Positions 36,436-48,730 of a stretch of DNA of 64,000 nucleotides are shown here, piece after piece. The notes beneath the pieces are model-generated. The model made no database searches, was not told the DNA's origin, and worked only from the letters and a program-made list of their open reading frames with translations. The DNA comes from Datura wrightii (lineage: Eukaryota > Streptophyta > Magnoliopsida > Solanales > Solanaceae). The position numbers were made by a program, and so were the translations under genes. The DNA lies in assembly GCA_035772735.1 (NCBI GenBank), contig JASDFA010000003.1, forward strand, positions 57,656,501 to 57,720,500, in the 5' to 3' direction. Positions within the stretch are counted from its first letter, which is position 1, and each line of letters opens with the position of its first letter.

Positions 36436-38576
36436 TGTTACGCCCCACCTTGGGAGGCATGGCTAGCGCCTGGTGCCCTACTAGGACCTGAACTGCTGAG
36501 CTAACTGATCCTAAGCACCTCTAGTGTAGGGCTGACTCTAACTCTAGAATCAAGAAAACAATGGGCTATATAGCGGCTGTAAATACAACACCCGGCTGAT
36601 AAGGCCTATAGCCATCTATGAAAAATAAATAGCTAACCAGAGACAAACAAACATAGGGAGTTCTATGCGGGCCGACAAGGCCACCATGATACCTAGTTAT
36701 AACTGGAAAGCGAAATCAGATGCTAAATTGAGCTATGACCGACAAGGCCACCAATCAACAGCTAAACAGGGCCTCACACGACCAACACACATAGTCTAAA
36801 ACACATATGGGCCCCACACAGCCGATATCATCTAACCACAGGGAAGTAATGCAATTTGCAAGCCTCTAGGAGTAATAAGATGGTCAGGACAGGGCCCCGA
36901 CCTACCCATAATGTACAAATAAAAGAATTAAACCCCTATCACACAAGCTCCGGAAGAAAGGAGCTGATGGCTATGTACGGCTGACTGGAACTACAAGGGA
37001 CCTGCTCCTCGTCTATCTGCATCTGTAGGCAAGTAATGCAGCGCCCCAGAAGAAGGCGTCAGTACCACAAGTACTGAGTATGTAAAGTAGTAACTTTAAA
37101 TAACTGACAGTAAGAAATAGAACTAACAGTGACTGAAGTAAAGAAAACGTACTAAACATGACTGAGGTAGTGATATCAGGACTAAACATAACTGTAATAA
37201 GGAGGGTAGGGCTCATACCTGACAAACGAGGCGTCTTGCTGTCTAACTAGCAGTAACTAAAGCAAACATAAACCTTACCTGGCCCCCATAAGCCGGAAGG
37301 TACTATCAGCACAGAACAACCCACCTGGGCCCCCATTACCCCTAGTGAGTACACCTCAGTCTATTTACCCCTATCCAAGTCATACTGAGTCAACTACCAA
37401 CTATAAGCGTCCTGTCGATCCCCTGGGTCTGCAACTGGGCCCGCTCAGCCCCTGACTGTAGCTTTTCTGAGTCCGGAGGACTCCTAATATCTATACCTCA
37501 GGCGTAAGCACTCGGCGGGGGTGTGTATAAGTCCAACCACGGCAATATGAGGATCTGGATTCCCATCTTCGTCCTTAGCAGATGGCATGCCACTCTGTAA
37601 AGCGATTTATCATCGCCCCTGGCGGGCGGCGACACAGCTATTAACCTTGGGGTGGTCATGGAAGCTATACAGGTGTAATCCAGCCCAAAACAATATAATT
37701 TACGAGTCTCAATTGACAACAATAACTAAACATGATAACATACTCCTGACATGCTTTACTGGGATTCATACTGGATTACCATGCTGAAGAAACTAAGTTG
37801 CCGAAAGAAAATCCCCTAACATACCTCGTTCACTGTTTACCGACTAACTAGCGAGTTCCAATTAGTATTCAATAGCTCTTCCCAACTAAAATCGTGTTAC
37901 TGGAAAGGTAGGACTAGTTTTAACACTAAATTCAGCAAAAAAGAAAACTTTATATATAAATATTAACTATATTCCAACATTACGAAACATGGTCGAAACC
38001 TCGATATTTCTCGTAAGTTTAGAAGGGAGAAATGCTTTCTTTAAGATTGGGATCGTATTGACACTAGTTTGGAGCAATTCCAACAACTTTGGCTCGGTAG
38101 GATGACGATTCACCGGGCAAATTTCACGAAACTAACTCCGTAGAACTGCTCCCTAGAGCCTTATACTTCGATAGCCGAAGTTAATTTAGATTTAGACGGC
38201 ATTTAGCGGCGTAATCGGATGAAAATTAAATGTTTTCCTTCGTTCTCCCTCTGTTCTGGCTATAATCTATGAATTATACTCTAACTTCTAAGTGTGAGAC
38301 CCTTATATACTTGAGGCAGCAGACAAGGCAATGTGGCAACGTGGCACGCTGCCCAACGCGCTGATTCTGCACTGTTCAACGTTGGCTAACACGGAGGAGT
38401 ATCTCCGTGCCACCTGCCCCCTCCGAGCAGCTTGGTTCGGCCTCCTCCCGTGAAATCCCGACTTTGCACTCAGTCGGCCTTTCCCCGGGCCCTTTCCTCA
38501 TACGTATGGCACTCTAAATCACTTAACCAACATACAAATAGGCCGATTAAACGTTAAAAACTTACGCGGTGTAGTA
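36436..38576 (-). repeat. 5' LTR of element D2
   Basis: It starts TGTTACGCCCC and ends GCGGTGTAGTA, a decayed GGGGTGTAACA, then GCAAA. It matches 29018-31136. The palindrome/TATA block is at 38300-38420, with a small extra repeat (GGCAATGTGGCAACGTGGCAC). Confidence 0.9.
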
Positions 38577-38581
38577 GCAAA
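38577..38581. repeat. Target-site duplication of D2 (right copy, GCAAA)
   Basis: It equals 29013-29017. After it, D1 sequence continues with ATCAATTTCCC, exactly the bases that follow GCAAA in D2 at 34252. Confidence 0.9.
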
Positions 38582-39495
38582 ATCAATTTCCCTTTCTGGG
38601 GAAATACCAGGAAGCTAATCTGAAATACGTCAGGAAATTCATTAACCACTGGAATAGACTGAAGGGTCGGATGCTTCGCCCCAACATCTTGAACTCTGAC
38701 AATATGATAAATGCACCCTTTTGCTATCTCACCCGAAGATAGGAAATAAACCTACCTTTTTGCGTGGCTGTACTACCTTTCCACTCCCATACTACCTCCC
38801 CTGGAAAGTGGAACCAGACAATCTTGGTCCAACATTCAACATGGGCATAGCATGGAGCTATCCAATCCATGCCCATAATGGAATCAAAATCAACCATTTC
38901 TAATTCTATTAGGTCTGTCGTAGACTGACGACTGGCAACCTCTACTGTACACCCCCAATAGACCCTTCTCGCTATGATAGAGTCAACAACGGGTGTAGAT
39001 ACTGAGAAAGGTCACCGAAGCAATTCCGGCATAATACTAAACTTTTAAGCCACTAACGGTGTAACATAGGACAAGGTGGATCCTGAATCTATCAACACAT
39101 AAGGAGGATGAGAGCAAATGTTCAGCATACCTGTCACAACATCTGGTGACGACTCCGACTCTTGTCACCTCTGTAGTGCATAAGTACGGTCTGGGCCGGC
39201 ACCTGAACTGGAGGCCCATGATCTGCCTCGGCCTCTGCCGGCTAAAACTGAAGGCCTACGCCCTGCTGGGGATGCTGGAGCTCGTGATCGTGCCAAGGAC
39301 CTATCCTGTCAATCCCAGTCACCCTGACTATACCACTAAACCCTATATTGTACCACTCTATAGACGACTGAATAAGAAGAAAGAGTAACCATCCTATCAT
39401 GCCTTGCAGCCTCCTGCCTATAGTATGTGGTGCACAACACATCCATAGACAAGACTCCGCTTAGCACGGCTTGCAGACTCCCTGGGATACGACCT
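38582..39495 (-). pseudogene. Protease region and gag remnant of element D1
   Basis: On the minus strand the protease core reads YVLIDSGSTLSYVTP (about 39060-39110), the canonical DSG triad. The linker to RT follows toward 38582. At about 39328 the sequence jumps to a stretch equivalent to 36262 in D2, so the knuckle and nearly all of gag are deleted. The frames also carry shifts near 38640 and 39050. Confidence 0.85.
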
Positions 39496-39507
39496 GCTCT
39501 GATACCA
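39496..39507 (-). other. Primer binding site of element D1
   Basis: The minus-strand reading is a perfect TGGTATCAGAGC, complementary to initiator Met tRNA. It lies five bases from the LTR. Confidence 0.9.
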
Positions 39508-39512
39508 AGTTT

Positions 39513-41810
39513 TGTCACGCCCCACCTTGGGAGGCATGGCTGGCACTTGGTGCCCTACTAGGACCTAAACTACTGAGATGACTAAGCCTAAGCACCTCTG
39601 GTGCAGGGATGACTCTAACTCTAGAATCAAGAAAACAACAGGCTATATAGCGGCCCCGATCGACAAGGCCTATTGCCACCTGTGAAAATAAACAACCAAA
39701 TAGAGACAAACAAACATAGGGAGTCCTATGCGGACCAACAAGGCCACCATGATATCTAGTTATAACTGGAAAGTAAAATCAGATGCAAAACTAAACTATG
39801 ACCGACAAGGCCACTAATTAACAGCTAAATAAGGCCCCACACGGCCAACACACATAGTCTAAAACACATATGGGCCCCACACAACAAATATCATCCAACC
39901 ACAGGGAAGTAATGTAACCTGCCAGCCTCTAGGAGTAATAAGATGGTCGGGATAGGGCCCCGACCTACCCATGTTGTACAAACAAAAGAAGTAAACCTCT
40001 ATCACAAAAGCTCCGGAAGAAGGGAGCTGACGGTTCTGTAAAGCTTACTGGAATTACGAGGGACCTGCTCCTCGTCTATCTACACCCGCAGGCAAGTAAT
40101 GCAGCGCCTATGAAAAGGGCGTCAGTACCACGGGTACTGAGTATGTAAAGGAGTAACTTTAAATAACTGAAAGTAAGAAGCAGAACTGAAAATGACTGAA
40201 GTAATGAAATCAGGGCTAAACATAACTGTCATAAGGAGGGTAGGGGTCATACCTGACAAGCGAGGCGTCTTACTATCTAACTATCAATAACTAAAGCAAG
40301 TATAAACCTTACCTAGCTCTCATAAGTCGGAAGGTACAATCAACACAAAATAACCCACCTGGGCCACCATTAGCCCTAGTGAGTACACCTCAATCTATAT
40401 ACCCCTATCCAGGTCATACTAAGTCAACTACCAGCTATAAGCATCCTGCCAAATCCCTGAATCTGCAATTGGGCTCGCTCGGCCCCTGACTGTTGTTGTG
40501 TCTGAGTCCAGAGGACTCCTGATATCTACACCCTGGGCGTAAGCACTCAGAGGGTGTGTGTATAAGGCCAACCACAGCAATATGAGGATCTGGATCCCCA
40601 TCATCGTCCCTTGCGGACGGTATGCCACTCCGTAGAGCAACGTATCCTCACCCCTGGGTCTGCAATTAGGCCCGCTCGGCCCCTGACTGTAGCTATGTCT
40701 GAGTTCGGAGGACTCCTGATATCTAAACCCCAAGCGTAAGCGCTTGGCGGGAGTGTGTATCAGGCCAACCACGGAAATATGAGGATCTGGATCCCCATCA
40801 TCGTCCCTTGCGGACGGCATGCCGCTTCGTAGAGCAACGTATCCTCGCCCCTAGCGGGCGGCGACACAGCTATTAACCCTGGGGCAATCACGGATGCTAT
40901 ACAGGTGTAATCCTTCCCAAAACAATACAATTTAGGAGTCTCGACTGACAACAACAACTAGACATGATAACATACTCCTGACTTGCTTTACTGGGATCAT
41001 ACTGGATATCTATGCTGAAGAAACTAACTTGCCAAAAGAAAATACATTAACATACCTCATTCACTGTTTACCGATTAACTGGGAGTTTCGGCTGGTGTTC
41101 AACTTCCCTTCTCACTGTAATCATATTAACGGAAGAATAAGGCTACTTTATTACTATATTCGAAGAAAACCATAACTTATATATATATATATATATATAT
41201 ATATTGACTATGCTTCAACTTATCAAAAGACGATTAAGAACTCGTAATTTCTCGAGAATCTAGAAGGGAAAAATACTTACTTTAAGCCTGGGATCGTATT
41301 GACACTAGTTTGGAGAAATTTCAACAACTTTGGCTTGGAGGGACGACGATTCGCCGGGTGAATTTCACGAAACTAAGTCCATAGAATTGCTCCCTGCAGC
41401 CTTATACTACGATAGCCGAGGTTAATTCAGATTTGGACGGCGTTTAGCGGCGTAATAGGATGAAAATTATAATTCCCCTTCGTAATACTTCTATTCTAGT
41501 CGCATTTATTTAAGATAATAACATGAAATCTAAGGGTGAGGCCTATATATACTCTAGGCAGCAGACAAGGCAACGTGGCACGCTGCCCATCGCGTTGATT
41601 CTACTCCGTGCCACGTTTGCTAAGATGGAGAAGCAGCTCCATGCCACTTTTCCCCTCTGGGCACCTTGGTTTTGCCTCCTCTCAGGAAATTTCGACTTTG
41701 CACTCATTCAGCCTTTCCTCGGGCCCTTTCCTCGTACGTATGACACTCTAAAACTCTCAACCAACATACGAATAGGTCGATTAAATGTTAAAAACTTACG
41801 GGGTGTAACA
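39513..41810 (-). repeat. 5' LTR of element D1 with internal duplication
   Basis: It runs from TGTCACGCCCC to GGGGTGTAACA (2,298 bp), about 190 bp longer than its partner because of a tandem duplication at 40462-40855. A (TA)n run lies at 41179-41204. The minus-strand TATA box is near 41561-41572. Confidence 0.9.
40462..40855. repeat. 197-bp tandem duplication, chimeric, in D1 5' LTR
   Basis: Unit 1 (40462-40658) resembles the D1 3' LTR (AGCACTCAGAGGGTGTGTG). Unit 2 (40659-40855) resembles the D2-type LTR (GCGCTTGGCGGGAGTGTGT). No other LTR of the family here has two units. Confidence 0.8.
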
Positions 41811-41815
41811 TTGGG

Positions 41816-42717
41816 GACACAAGTGAAGAACAATTCCCTTGTTGAATTTCCACATACCTGGTGAAGAAATCCTAGAGAAAAGCCCTTGAGAAACTGAGAA
41901 GAAAATCAATTTCCCTAGCTTCTGCTCTAAGCTTTTCTGAGAGTTTTATGATCTGACTTCTAAGGGAATGAGAGGAGTGAAGTATATCGTCGATTACCCC
42001 TCTAAATTCTCTGAAAATAACTCAAAATGGGAAATTTCTAAAATATCCCTAGGGAAAATCTGGAAAGAAACTACTGACAGGGACAAACGGGTCACTCAAG
42101 GAGTCATTGGTTGAGAACATGACTCATTGGGACCAGTCGTTCGTCCTGGGGCCTGGAATGTTGGCTCACTAGAACTAGAAATGAGAGGGACCATGACTCA
42201 TTGGATGAACCAATGGTTTGTTGGCACCACCCCTGGCCACTGGCAGAAAATCTGGGAAACCTAAAAATGAGCAATACAACGACTATTGGTAGACCCAACA
42301 GGTCATTGTATAAAGTCGTCACCTCCACTGGAAAAATTATTAGGATCCCTAAAGTTGTCACCACTAGTGGTCACAACGACTCATTGTCACTGAAGGAGAT
42401 ATCCGGGAGTCCCAACTAATGACTCACACCACGAGTCATTGTATCACATGATGATTCATCTATTGAGTCGTGGGTTCCTAGAAAATGTAGTTTTGAGCTG
42501 GGGACCAACGAGTGACAGGATGACTCGTTGTTTCTCACAATAGTTCATTCCATGTCTTGTTGGTTCCCAAAGGACCAAGGCAGGGCTGACCACGACTCAG
42601 ACAACTAGAGCTGACAACGAATCGTTGTCTCAATAGTTCTGAGGCAAAATTTCTAGTTTCTTCTGGATTTTTATTACAAGGTCTGAGTTTGGTCTAGGAA
42701 AGTTTCGAGGGGTTACA
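41816..42717 (-). repeat. 3' LTR of element E, piece 3 of 3, with palindrome array
   Basis: It matches 50710-51662 and ends GGGGTTACA at the polypurine tract. It contains many AACGAGTCATTG / ACGACTCATTGG variants (42085-42640), about one every 30-40 bases on both strands. Confidence 0.85.
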
Positions 42718-42733
42718 ATATCTCCCCCTTGGG
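42718..42733 (-). other. Polypurine tract of element E
   Basis: The plus strand reads ATATCTCCCCCTTGGG, the same as F apart from one base. Confidence 0.8.
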
Positions 42734-42929
42734 ATCATTCATCCTCAAATGAAGGCTAAAACTGCTGGAAAACTTGGTAAGGAGCTGAAATTCCCAAATT
42801 GAGACTATGAACAGGTTTCTGAAGAAATGACTGACTCTAAACTGATTTAACCACACTAACTGAGCTGATGCAATTAGAATGCACATTGAAAATGTAAGGA
42901 GAGCTGATGAGTATGGAACTTAATAGAGT

Positions 42930-44460
42930 ATTAAGGAGGAATTTAGTACCTGATGTTGGAACTGAACTAGAAGGGATTAAATGAGTGTATTTGGCCATCA
43001 TGTCTGCTTTTGCCTCCCATCTGGCTCCCTCAACTAGGTGGTTCCTCCACAAGACTTTCACCGAAGCAACTTCCTTGTTTCTCAGCTTACGAACCTTACG
43101 GTCTAGGATCTAAACTGGGACCTTTTCATTAGAGAGACTATCCTTCAGTCCCACACTGTCTAGTGGCATAATTGAAGTCGGATCACAGTTCTTCGATAGT
43201 GACACAGGGAAGACTGGGTGCACAAATGCTAACTTTGGAGGTAATTCTAACTCATATTCCACACTACCAATCCGCCTCAGAACCCTATAGGGTCCCACAT
43301 ATCTCAAAATGATTATCTCTTTCTTTCCAAACCTCATCACCCCTTCACAGATGAAAATTTTTAAATAAACCCAATCATCTACCGCAAATTCTAACTCTTT
43401 TCTCCCACATCAGCATAGGATTTCTGTCGGCTTTGCGTTGTTTTCAACCTTTCCCTAATAAGTTGGACCTATTGTATAGCTTTATAAACTGAGTCTGACC
43501 CTATCAAAGTAGCTTCACCAACCTCAAACCCCTTATAGGAGATCTACAACTCCTACCATATAATGCCTCAAATAGGGCCATCTGAATGCTGGAGTGGTAG
43601 CTGTTGTTGTACGCAAACTCAATGAGAGGCAAGTGATCATCCCAACTACCCTTGAAATCAATCACATAAGCACTCAACATATCTTCTAAGGTCTGAATAT
43701 CCTACTCAGCTTGTCCATCTATCTGAGGGTGAAAGTTGTGCTGAGCTTGACCTAGGTACAGAGTCCTTTCTGAAATGACTTTCAAAAATGCGAGGCGAAC
43801 TATGTACCTCTATCTAAAATAATGGACAAAGGCACTCAATGCAGTCTGACTAACTCATGGATATATAGCTGAGCATAATCCTCAGCTGAGTCTGTAGTTT
43901 TAATTGGGAGGAAATGTGCTGACTTGGTCATCCGGTCTACTATCACCCAAATTGAGTCATGCAGCCGGTGGTATGAGGTAGACCTATAATAAAGTCCATA
44001 TTCACTTCTTCCCACTTCCATGTGGGTATGCTGATATCCTAAGTCATGCCTCTCGATCTCTAATGTTCCACCTTAACCTGTTGGCAGTTCGTGCACTTAG
44101 CCACAAATTCTGCAATTCCTCTTTACATGCCATTCCACCGGTAAATATCCCGTAGATCACGGTAAATTTTAGTGGCACCTGGGTGGATAGAATATCTCAA
44201 ACCGTGTGCTTCTTCCAGTATATGTTGCCTCAAGTCACCTACATCCAGTACACATAGTATACCCTGGTAACGGAGCACGCCATCTCCCCCTTTGGAGAAA
44301 GCCTCCACTTCTTTTCTGAGAACTGTTTCTTTTAGTTTAAGCAGTATGGGATCTTCATCCTTCCTTGACTTAACTTCCACAACTAACGAGGAATCTGATC
44401 GACTGTGCACTACTACTCTGACCTCAGCTGAATCAACCAACTGCACTCCCAACCGAGCTA
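42930..44460 (-). pseudogene. pol: Integrase and chromodomain of element E, heavily decayed
   Basis: Minus-strand pieces are: the HHCC region (44123-44452, HPGATKIYRDLRDIYRWNGM), a core piece (43836-44021, VIVDRMTKSAHFLPIKT), a C-terminal GPY/F piece (43110-43340, RYVGPYRVLRRIGSVEYELE) and a chromodomain end (about 42940-43061, VEGARWEAKADMMAKYTH). Between them lie many stops and frameshifts. The conserved second Asp region near 43800 is scrambled. Confidence 0.85.
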
Positions 44461-44499
44461 ATCTGTGAATATCCTTTGCTAGTTCTTTCTGTCCTTTTC

Positions 44500-45780
44500 A
44501 ACATGGTCCACACTCCCCATGTATATCCTACTTAGGGAATCAGCCACCACATTGTCCTTGTCCGAATGGTACAGCACACTCATGTCGTAATCCTTCAATA
44601 GCTCCAACCACCTTCTCTAATGAAGATTCAAGTCTTTCTGACTGAACACATACTGAAGGCTTTTGTGATCGGTCAAAATATTCACATGAGCCCCATAAAG
44701 GTAATTCCTCCATATTTTCAACGCAAACACCACTGCTGCCAACTCAAGGTCATGAATTGGATAGTTCTTTTTATGGACCTTTAGCTGTTTGGAGGCGTAA
44801 GTTATCACCTTACCCCGCAGCATCAGAATGCAACTGATTCCCACTCTGGAAGCGTCACAATATACTATGAACCCATTTTTTCCTTCCTGTAAGGTTAAAA
44901 TTGGAGCGCTAGTGAGTTGAGTCCTTAACTCCTAGAAACTCTTCTCATACGTATCTGACAACTGAAACTTCACCTTTTTCTGAGTCAACCAAGTCATAGG
45001 AGATGCAATAGAGGAAAATCCTTCCATAAAATGTCGGTAATAACCAGCTAGACCCAAGAAGCTTCTGATTTAGGTTGGGGAAGTAGGTCTTGTCCAGTCT
45101 TTCACCGCTGCTATTTTTTGAGAATCTACCTGAAGACCCTCACCTGAGACTATGTGACCAAGGAAAGTCACAAACTTCAATTAGAATTCACATTTGCTGA
45201 ACTTAGCGAACAACTGGAGGTCTCTGAGCATCTATAGAACTATCCTCAGATAGTTAGCATATTCCTCCTCATTTCTGGAGTATTCCAGAATGTCAACAAT
45301 GAACACAATGACGAACATGTCTAGATACAAATTGAAAACCCTGTTCATTAGGTCCATAAAAGTTGCGGGGGCATTAGTTAATCTGAAATACATAACCACG
45401 AATTCATAGTGACCATACCAAGTTTTGAAGGCTGTTTTCAGTATGTTACATTCCCTGACTCTAAGATGATGATACCCCGACCTGAGATCACCCTTGGAGA
45501 AATAACTGGCTCCCTAAAGCTGATCGAAAAAGTCTTCAATCCTGGGTAGGGGATACCTGTTCTTAATTGTGACTTTATTCAATTGATGATAATCGATACA
45601 CATTCTGAGAGTACTGTCTTTTTTTGCACGAATAATATTGGAGCACCCCATGGAGAGATGCTAGGTCTGATGAAACCTTTGTCAAGAAGGTCTTTTAGCT
45701 GCTCTTTCAACTCCTTAAGCATAGCGGAAGCCATTCTATAAGAAGGGATGGAGATAGGCTGAGTATTTGGAAGAAGGTCT
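44500..45780 (-). pseudogene. pol: RT-RNase H of element E, catalytic box lost
   Basis: RNase H remains readable at 44617-44844 (TDHKSLQYVFSQKDLNLH). The RT box near 45280-45310 reads VIVFIVDILEYS on the minus strand: the first Asp of FIDD is Val. Other RT blocks are present but split by stops, and no stretch exceeds about 80 residues. Confidence 0.85.
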
Positions 45781-46029
45781 ATGCTGAAGTCTATTTACCA
45801 AGGGACTCCGAGAAGATCTTCGGGAAACAAGTCAGGGAACATGCTGACAACTGGAACTGACTAGGTAGTTGGGGTCCTAGAGTTGGAATCTTTGAACCAA
45901 ACTAGATGATAAATGCACCCTTTTGTAATGAGCTTCATTTCCTTAAGGTATGAAAGAAACCGACCCTTTGGTGCTGAACTACTGCCCATCCACTCTAAAA
46001 CTGGCACATTATGAAACTAAAATCTAACG

Positions 46030-46570
46030 ACTCTAGTTTTGCAGTCGACTGAGGCATAACCGGAGTGTAACCAATCCATGACAAGAATGAGATCGAAATC
46101 AACCATGACTAACTCTTCTAGATCAGCTAAAATGACCTTATTCAATACTGAGACTTAAAAGTTTCTATACACCCGGCTGACTCTAACTAATTCACCAACT
46201 AGGGAAGAGACTGAAAAAGGTTCTGAGAGGACTTCTGGACTAATTTCAAACTAGAAAGATACATAGGGAGTCACGAACAATAGTCTGGCTCCTGGATCTA
46301 GTAGGGCATACACATATAGATAGAAGATACGTAACATACCCATGACCACGTTAGGTGAGCTCTCCTAATCCTAACGGGAGGACAAAGCATAAAAGCGATT
46401 TTGGCGCTGACCACCATCCGTACCTGAAGTGTTGGCCTACTGAACTGGTCGACCTACTTGAGCTGATAAAGTGGTATAATCTGATCTCCCCCATCCTATT
46501 GAAGGACACTCTCTGAGCCGGTGACGTAGCTGTCCACACATAAAGCAACCCTCTCTGCCCTGAAGGCATT
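46030..46570 (-). pseudogene. CCHC knuckle and protease of element E
   Basis: The protease core reads YALLDPGARLLFVTPYV on the minus strand (about 46265-46315), with DPG in place of DS/TG, a form seen in this clade. The knuckle CFMCGQLRHRLREC (CX2CX4HX4C) is complete at about 46506-46549, but in a different frame from the following protein. Stops are numerous. Confidence 0.8.
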
Positions 46571-46573
46571 CCC

Positions 46574-47519
46574 CTAGATGGTTCTTGCCATACTTAGGGA
46601 AAGATGGATAATGGTTGTTGGCGTTGTGACTCTGGGATTGAGAGCCAGACGCTCCACCCTTCTGATCCTTGTGGGACCGAAAAGTAGGGGCGCTGGCTGA
46701 AGTGGGTGTTGGAGCCCTCTACTGCTGCTGTGGTTGGCTACTACTGCCAGACCTCTGGTGGCCATAATCTGATTGGCCAGTCCTAGCCCGCTTATTCTCC
46801 CACTCAAAGTCTTTCAAATTTTCTATCTCAATCTGCTAGGCATGAACGATGAGGCTGGAGAGGTCAATGTCTTTTATGAGCATCGCAGGCCTACACTCCT
46901 TAGGGACAAAGTTTGATACTTCGTTGACAAACTTAAGCATGTGAGCCCTTGGCTCGACTATCATCTCTGGAGCATATCTTAACAACTGCATGAACTCCAG
47001 CGCATATTCCTCCACCGTCCTTTTTCCCTGCTTCAAATTCATAAATACTGCAACCTTAGCCTCCCTTAACTCCTGAGGGAAGAATCTATCTAGGAATTCT
47101 GCTATGAACTCTTCCCACTCCACTAATTCTGCTTCTTCTCATCTTCCTTCTTTCCACTGATTGTACCAGATCTGGGATACCCCTTCCAACTGGTAGGCAG
47201 CCAGGTCAGCACTTTCAGTAGAGCTAACATCCATATTCCAGGTGATCTTCCGTACTTCATCCACTAACTCCTGTGGGTCCTCTCCCACCTTAGATCCATG
47301 GAAGGTTGAAGGGTTCATTAGAGTGACTTCTTGAACCCTAACAACTGCTGCAGACCTATTTGAGTTTACTGGAACCACCTGTTGGTGCACCTAGTTTGTT
47401 ACTGTCTGAGCTAGCAGTTGAATTCCCGCTCTAAATTCTACTGAGGACACTTGGTCGTCCTAAGGGGCTGCTGGAGCTGGTGGGGTAAGTCAGTTAGTGT
47501 TTCCACGTCTTAAAGGCAT
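46574..47519 (-). pseudogene. gag: Gag of element E, partly open
   Basis: The start ATG lies at 47519 (minus, MPLRRGNTN). Two open pieces carry most of the gag core: 47139-47390 (FHGSKVGEDPQELVDEV... YQLEGVSQIWYNQWKEG) and 46836-47123 (MEWEEFIAEFLDRFFPQELR, then VEEYALEFMQLLRYAPEM). One short frameshift near 47130 separates them. This is the best-preserved gag core in the window although E is an old layer. Confidence 0.85.
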
Positions 47520-47723
47520 AGCTTCACTGAAACAAAATAGGGCAGGAGTTAGGAGAATGTTTTTGGAATTGAACTTCAACGCACAATAAAGAGTATGAAC
47601 AAAAGGGAGTTTTCCTAATAATGTCTCGTAGCCTCCCCATCAAAAGTGTGGTGCGCTTCACACCCATGAAAAGGACTCTATTTGTCGTGGCTTTCAGACA
47701 TCCTAGGATGCTCTAAACCTAGG

Positions 47724-47735
47724 GCTCTGATACAA
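47724..47735 (-). other. Primer binding site of element E
   Basis: The minus strand reads TTGTATCAGAGC, one base from the canonical tRNA-iMet site. It lies beside the 5' LTR start at 47740. Confidence 0.8.
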
Positions 47736-48730
47736 AGTTTGTCACAAACCCAGTCTATACCCTGGACGAGACATGATACTTGGAGTCAGAAGTAACCCCA
47801 AGCCAACCCATGGTTTATCATAAAATTTGTAATTCGAGTAATCATAGCGGAAGTTTAAATAATAAAACTATTTAAGGAAGCTAATTTGATAAAAGTCCAT
47901 ACATCTGAAAAATTATACTGAATGTCTGAGTCTATGTATGAAAGTCATCTACTAATGATGAGTTGCTGGGACAGGCCCCCAGCTAACAATAAAGTCAAAC
48001 TGAAAGAAAATACTGAAAAATAAATATCATCCTCGAATGATGAGAACTCACCACTACAGTTGTTGATATCACCTGAAGGAATCAATTAACCTTGATGAGG
48101 CTGAGAACCTATGCTTGTATCATAATACGATACAACATAGGAGGTATGCGTCAGTACTTTAAATGTATAGAGTAAGTGAGTGAAAATATAAACACAAAGA
48201 ACAAGTAACTTAACTTTAATGACATGTAATGACCAGCTGAAATACTGAAAACTGAACAACTAAAATATAACTGAGATAGGCAATAATGACCCCGACTAAT
48301 GGTCATAGACATGCCCTAAAAATAAGGTACTGATCTGGGCTAACTGTATTAAACTGAACTAAGTAAATCTGAAACTGTACTGAGCTAAGCTAAACTAAAA
48401 TTATATTGAACTTGGCTGAACTAGAACTACACTAACTAGTGGGAGATTCTATAACCGACATATAACAGTGTGAGCTAAACGTGGAGTCAGACTTATACAC
48501 CCCATTGGTAGGACCCAATATAACTTGCCAGGCTATAAAGGCATGAGTTGGCTGATCACAAGTCTAGGTCCATAGGGCCAATAAAATAACCTAGGGTGTC
48601 AACGTAGTTCAAGGAACCTGGATGCGCTGGAACTCCAGTCCACTCGGTGCTAAGTCCTACTCCCACTAGATAGTCCTAGGTTGACTACTAAGCTGATAAC
48701 TCAAAACTAGGGTCCAAGACTATGTTAGGG

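Larger units (their letters stand above)
29018..38576 (-). mobile_element. Element D2: full-length chromovirus nested in D1
   Basis: The 9,559-bp element has LTRs at 29018-31136 and 36436-38576, a polypurine tract at 31137, a primer site at 36420-36431 and all domains from gag to chromodomain on the minus strand. GCAAA duplications flank it. It inserted at the protease/RT border of D1, a sister copy. It is the youngest datable insertion here and has the longest open RT stretch, but stops in gag, RNase H and integrase disable it. Confidence 0.92.
23827..41810 (-). mobile_element. Element D1: chromovirus with a sister element (D2) nested inside
   Basis: TTGGG flanks both ends (23822-23826 and 41811-41815), and the empty site is at 50705-50709. 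D1 comprises a 3' LTR (23827-25930), integrase to RT (25931-29017), then the interrupting D2 (29018-38576), the protease region (38582-39328), a gag remnant (39329-39495), a primer site and a 5' LTR (39513-41810). About 1.25 kb, including the knuckle and most of gag, is missing at 39328/39329 compared with D2. It is therefore gag-deficient as well as stop-ridden. Confidence 0.9.

Noticed and set aside
41179..41204. (TA)n run as a functional site
   Set aside because: It is a simple microsatellite expansion, shorter in the partner LTR (about 25308-25325).
23827..41810. Four same-orientation LTRs as a tandem array made by unequal LTR recombination
   Set aside because: GCAAA flanks the inner two-LTR unit, and the outer element reads continuously across it. 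Nested insertion explains everything with two target duplications.
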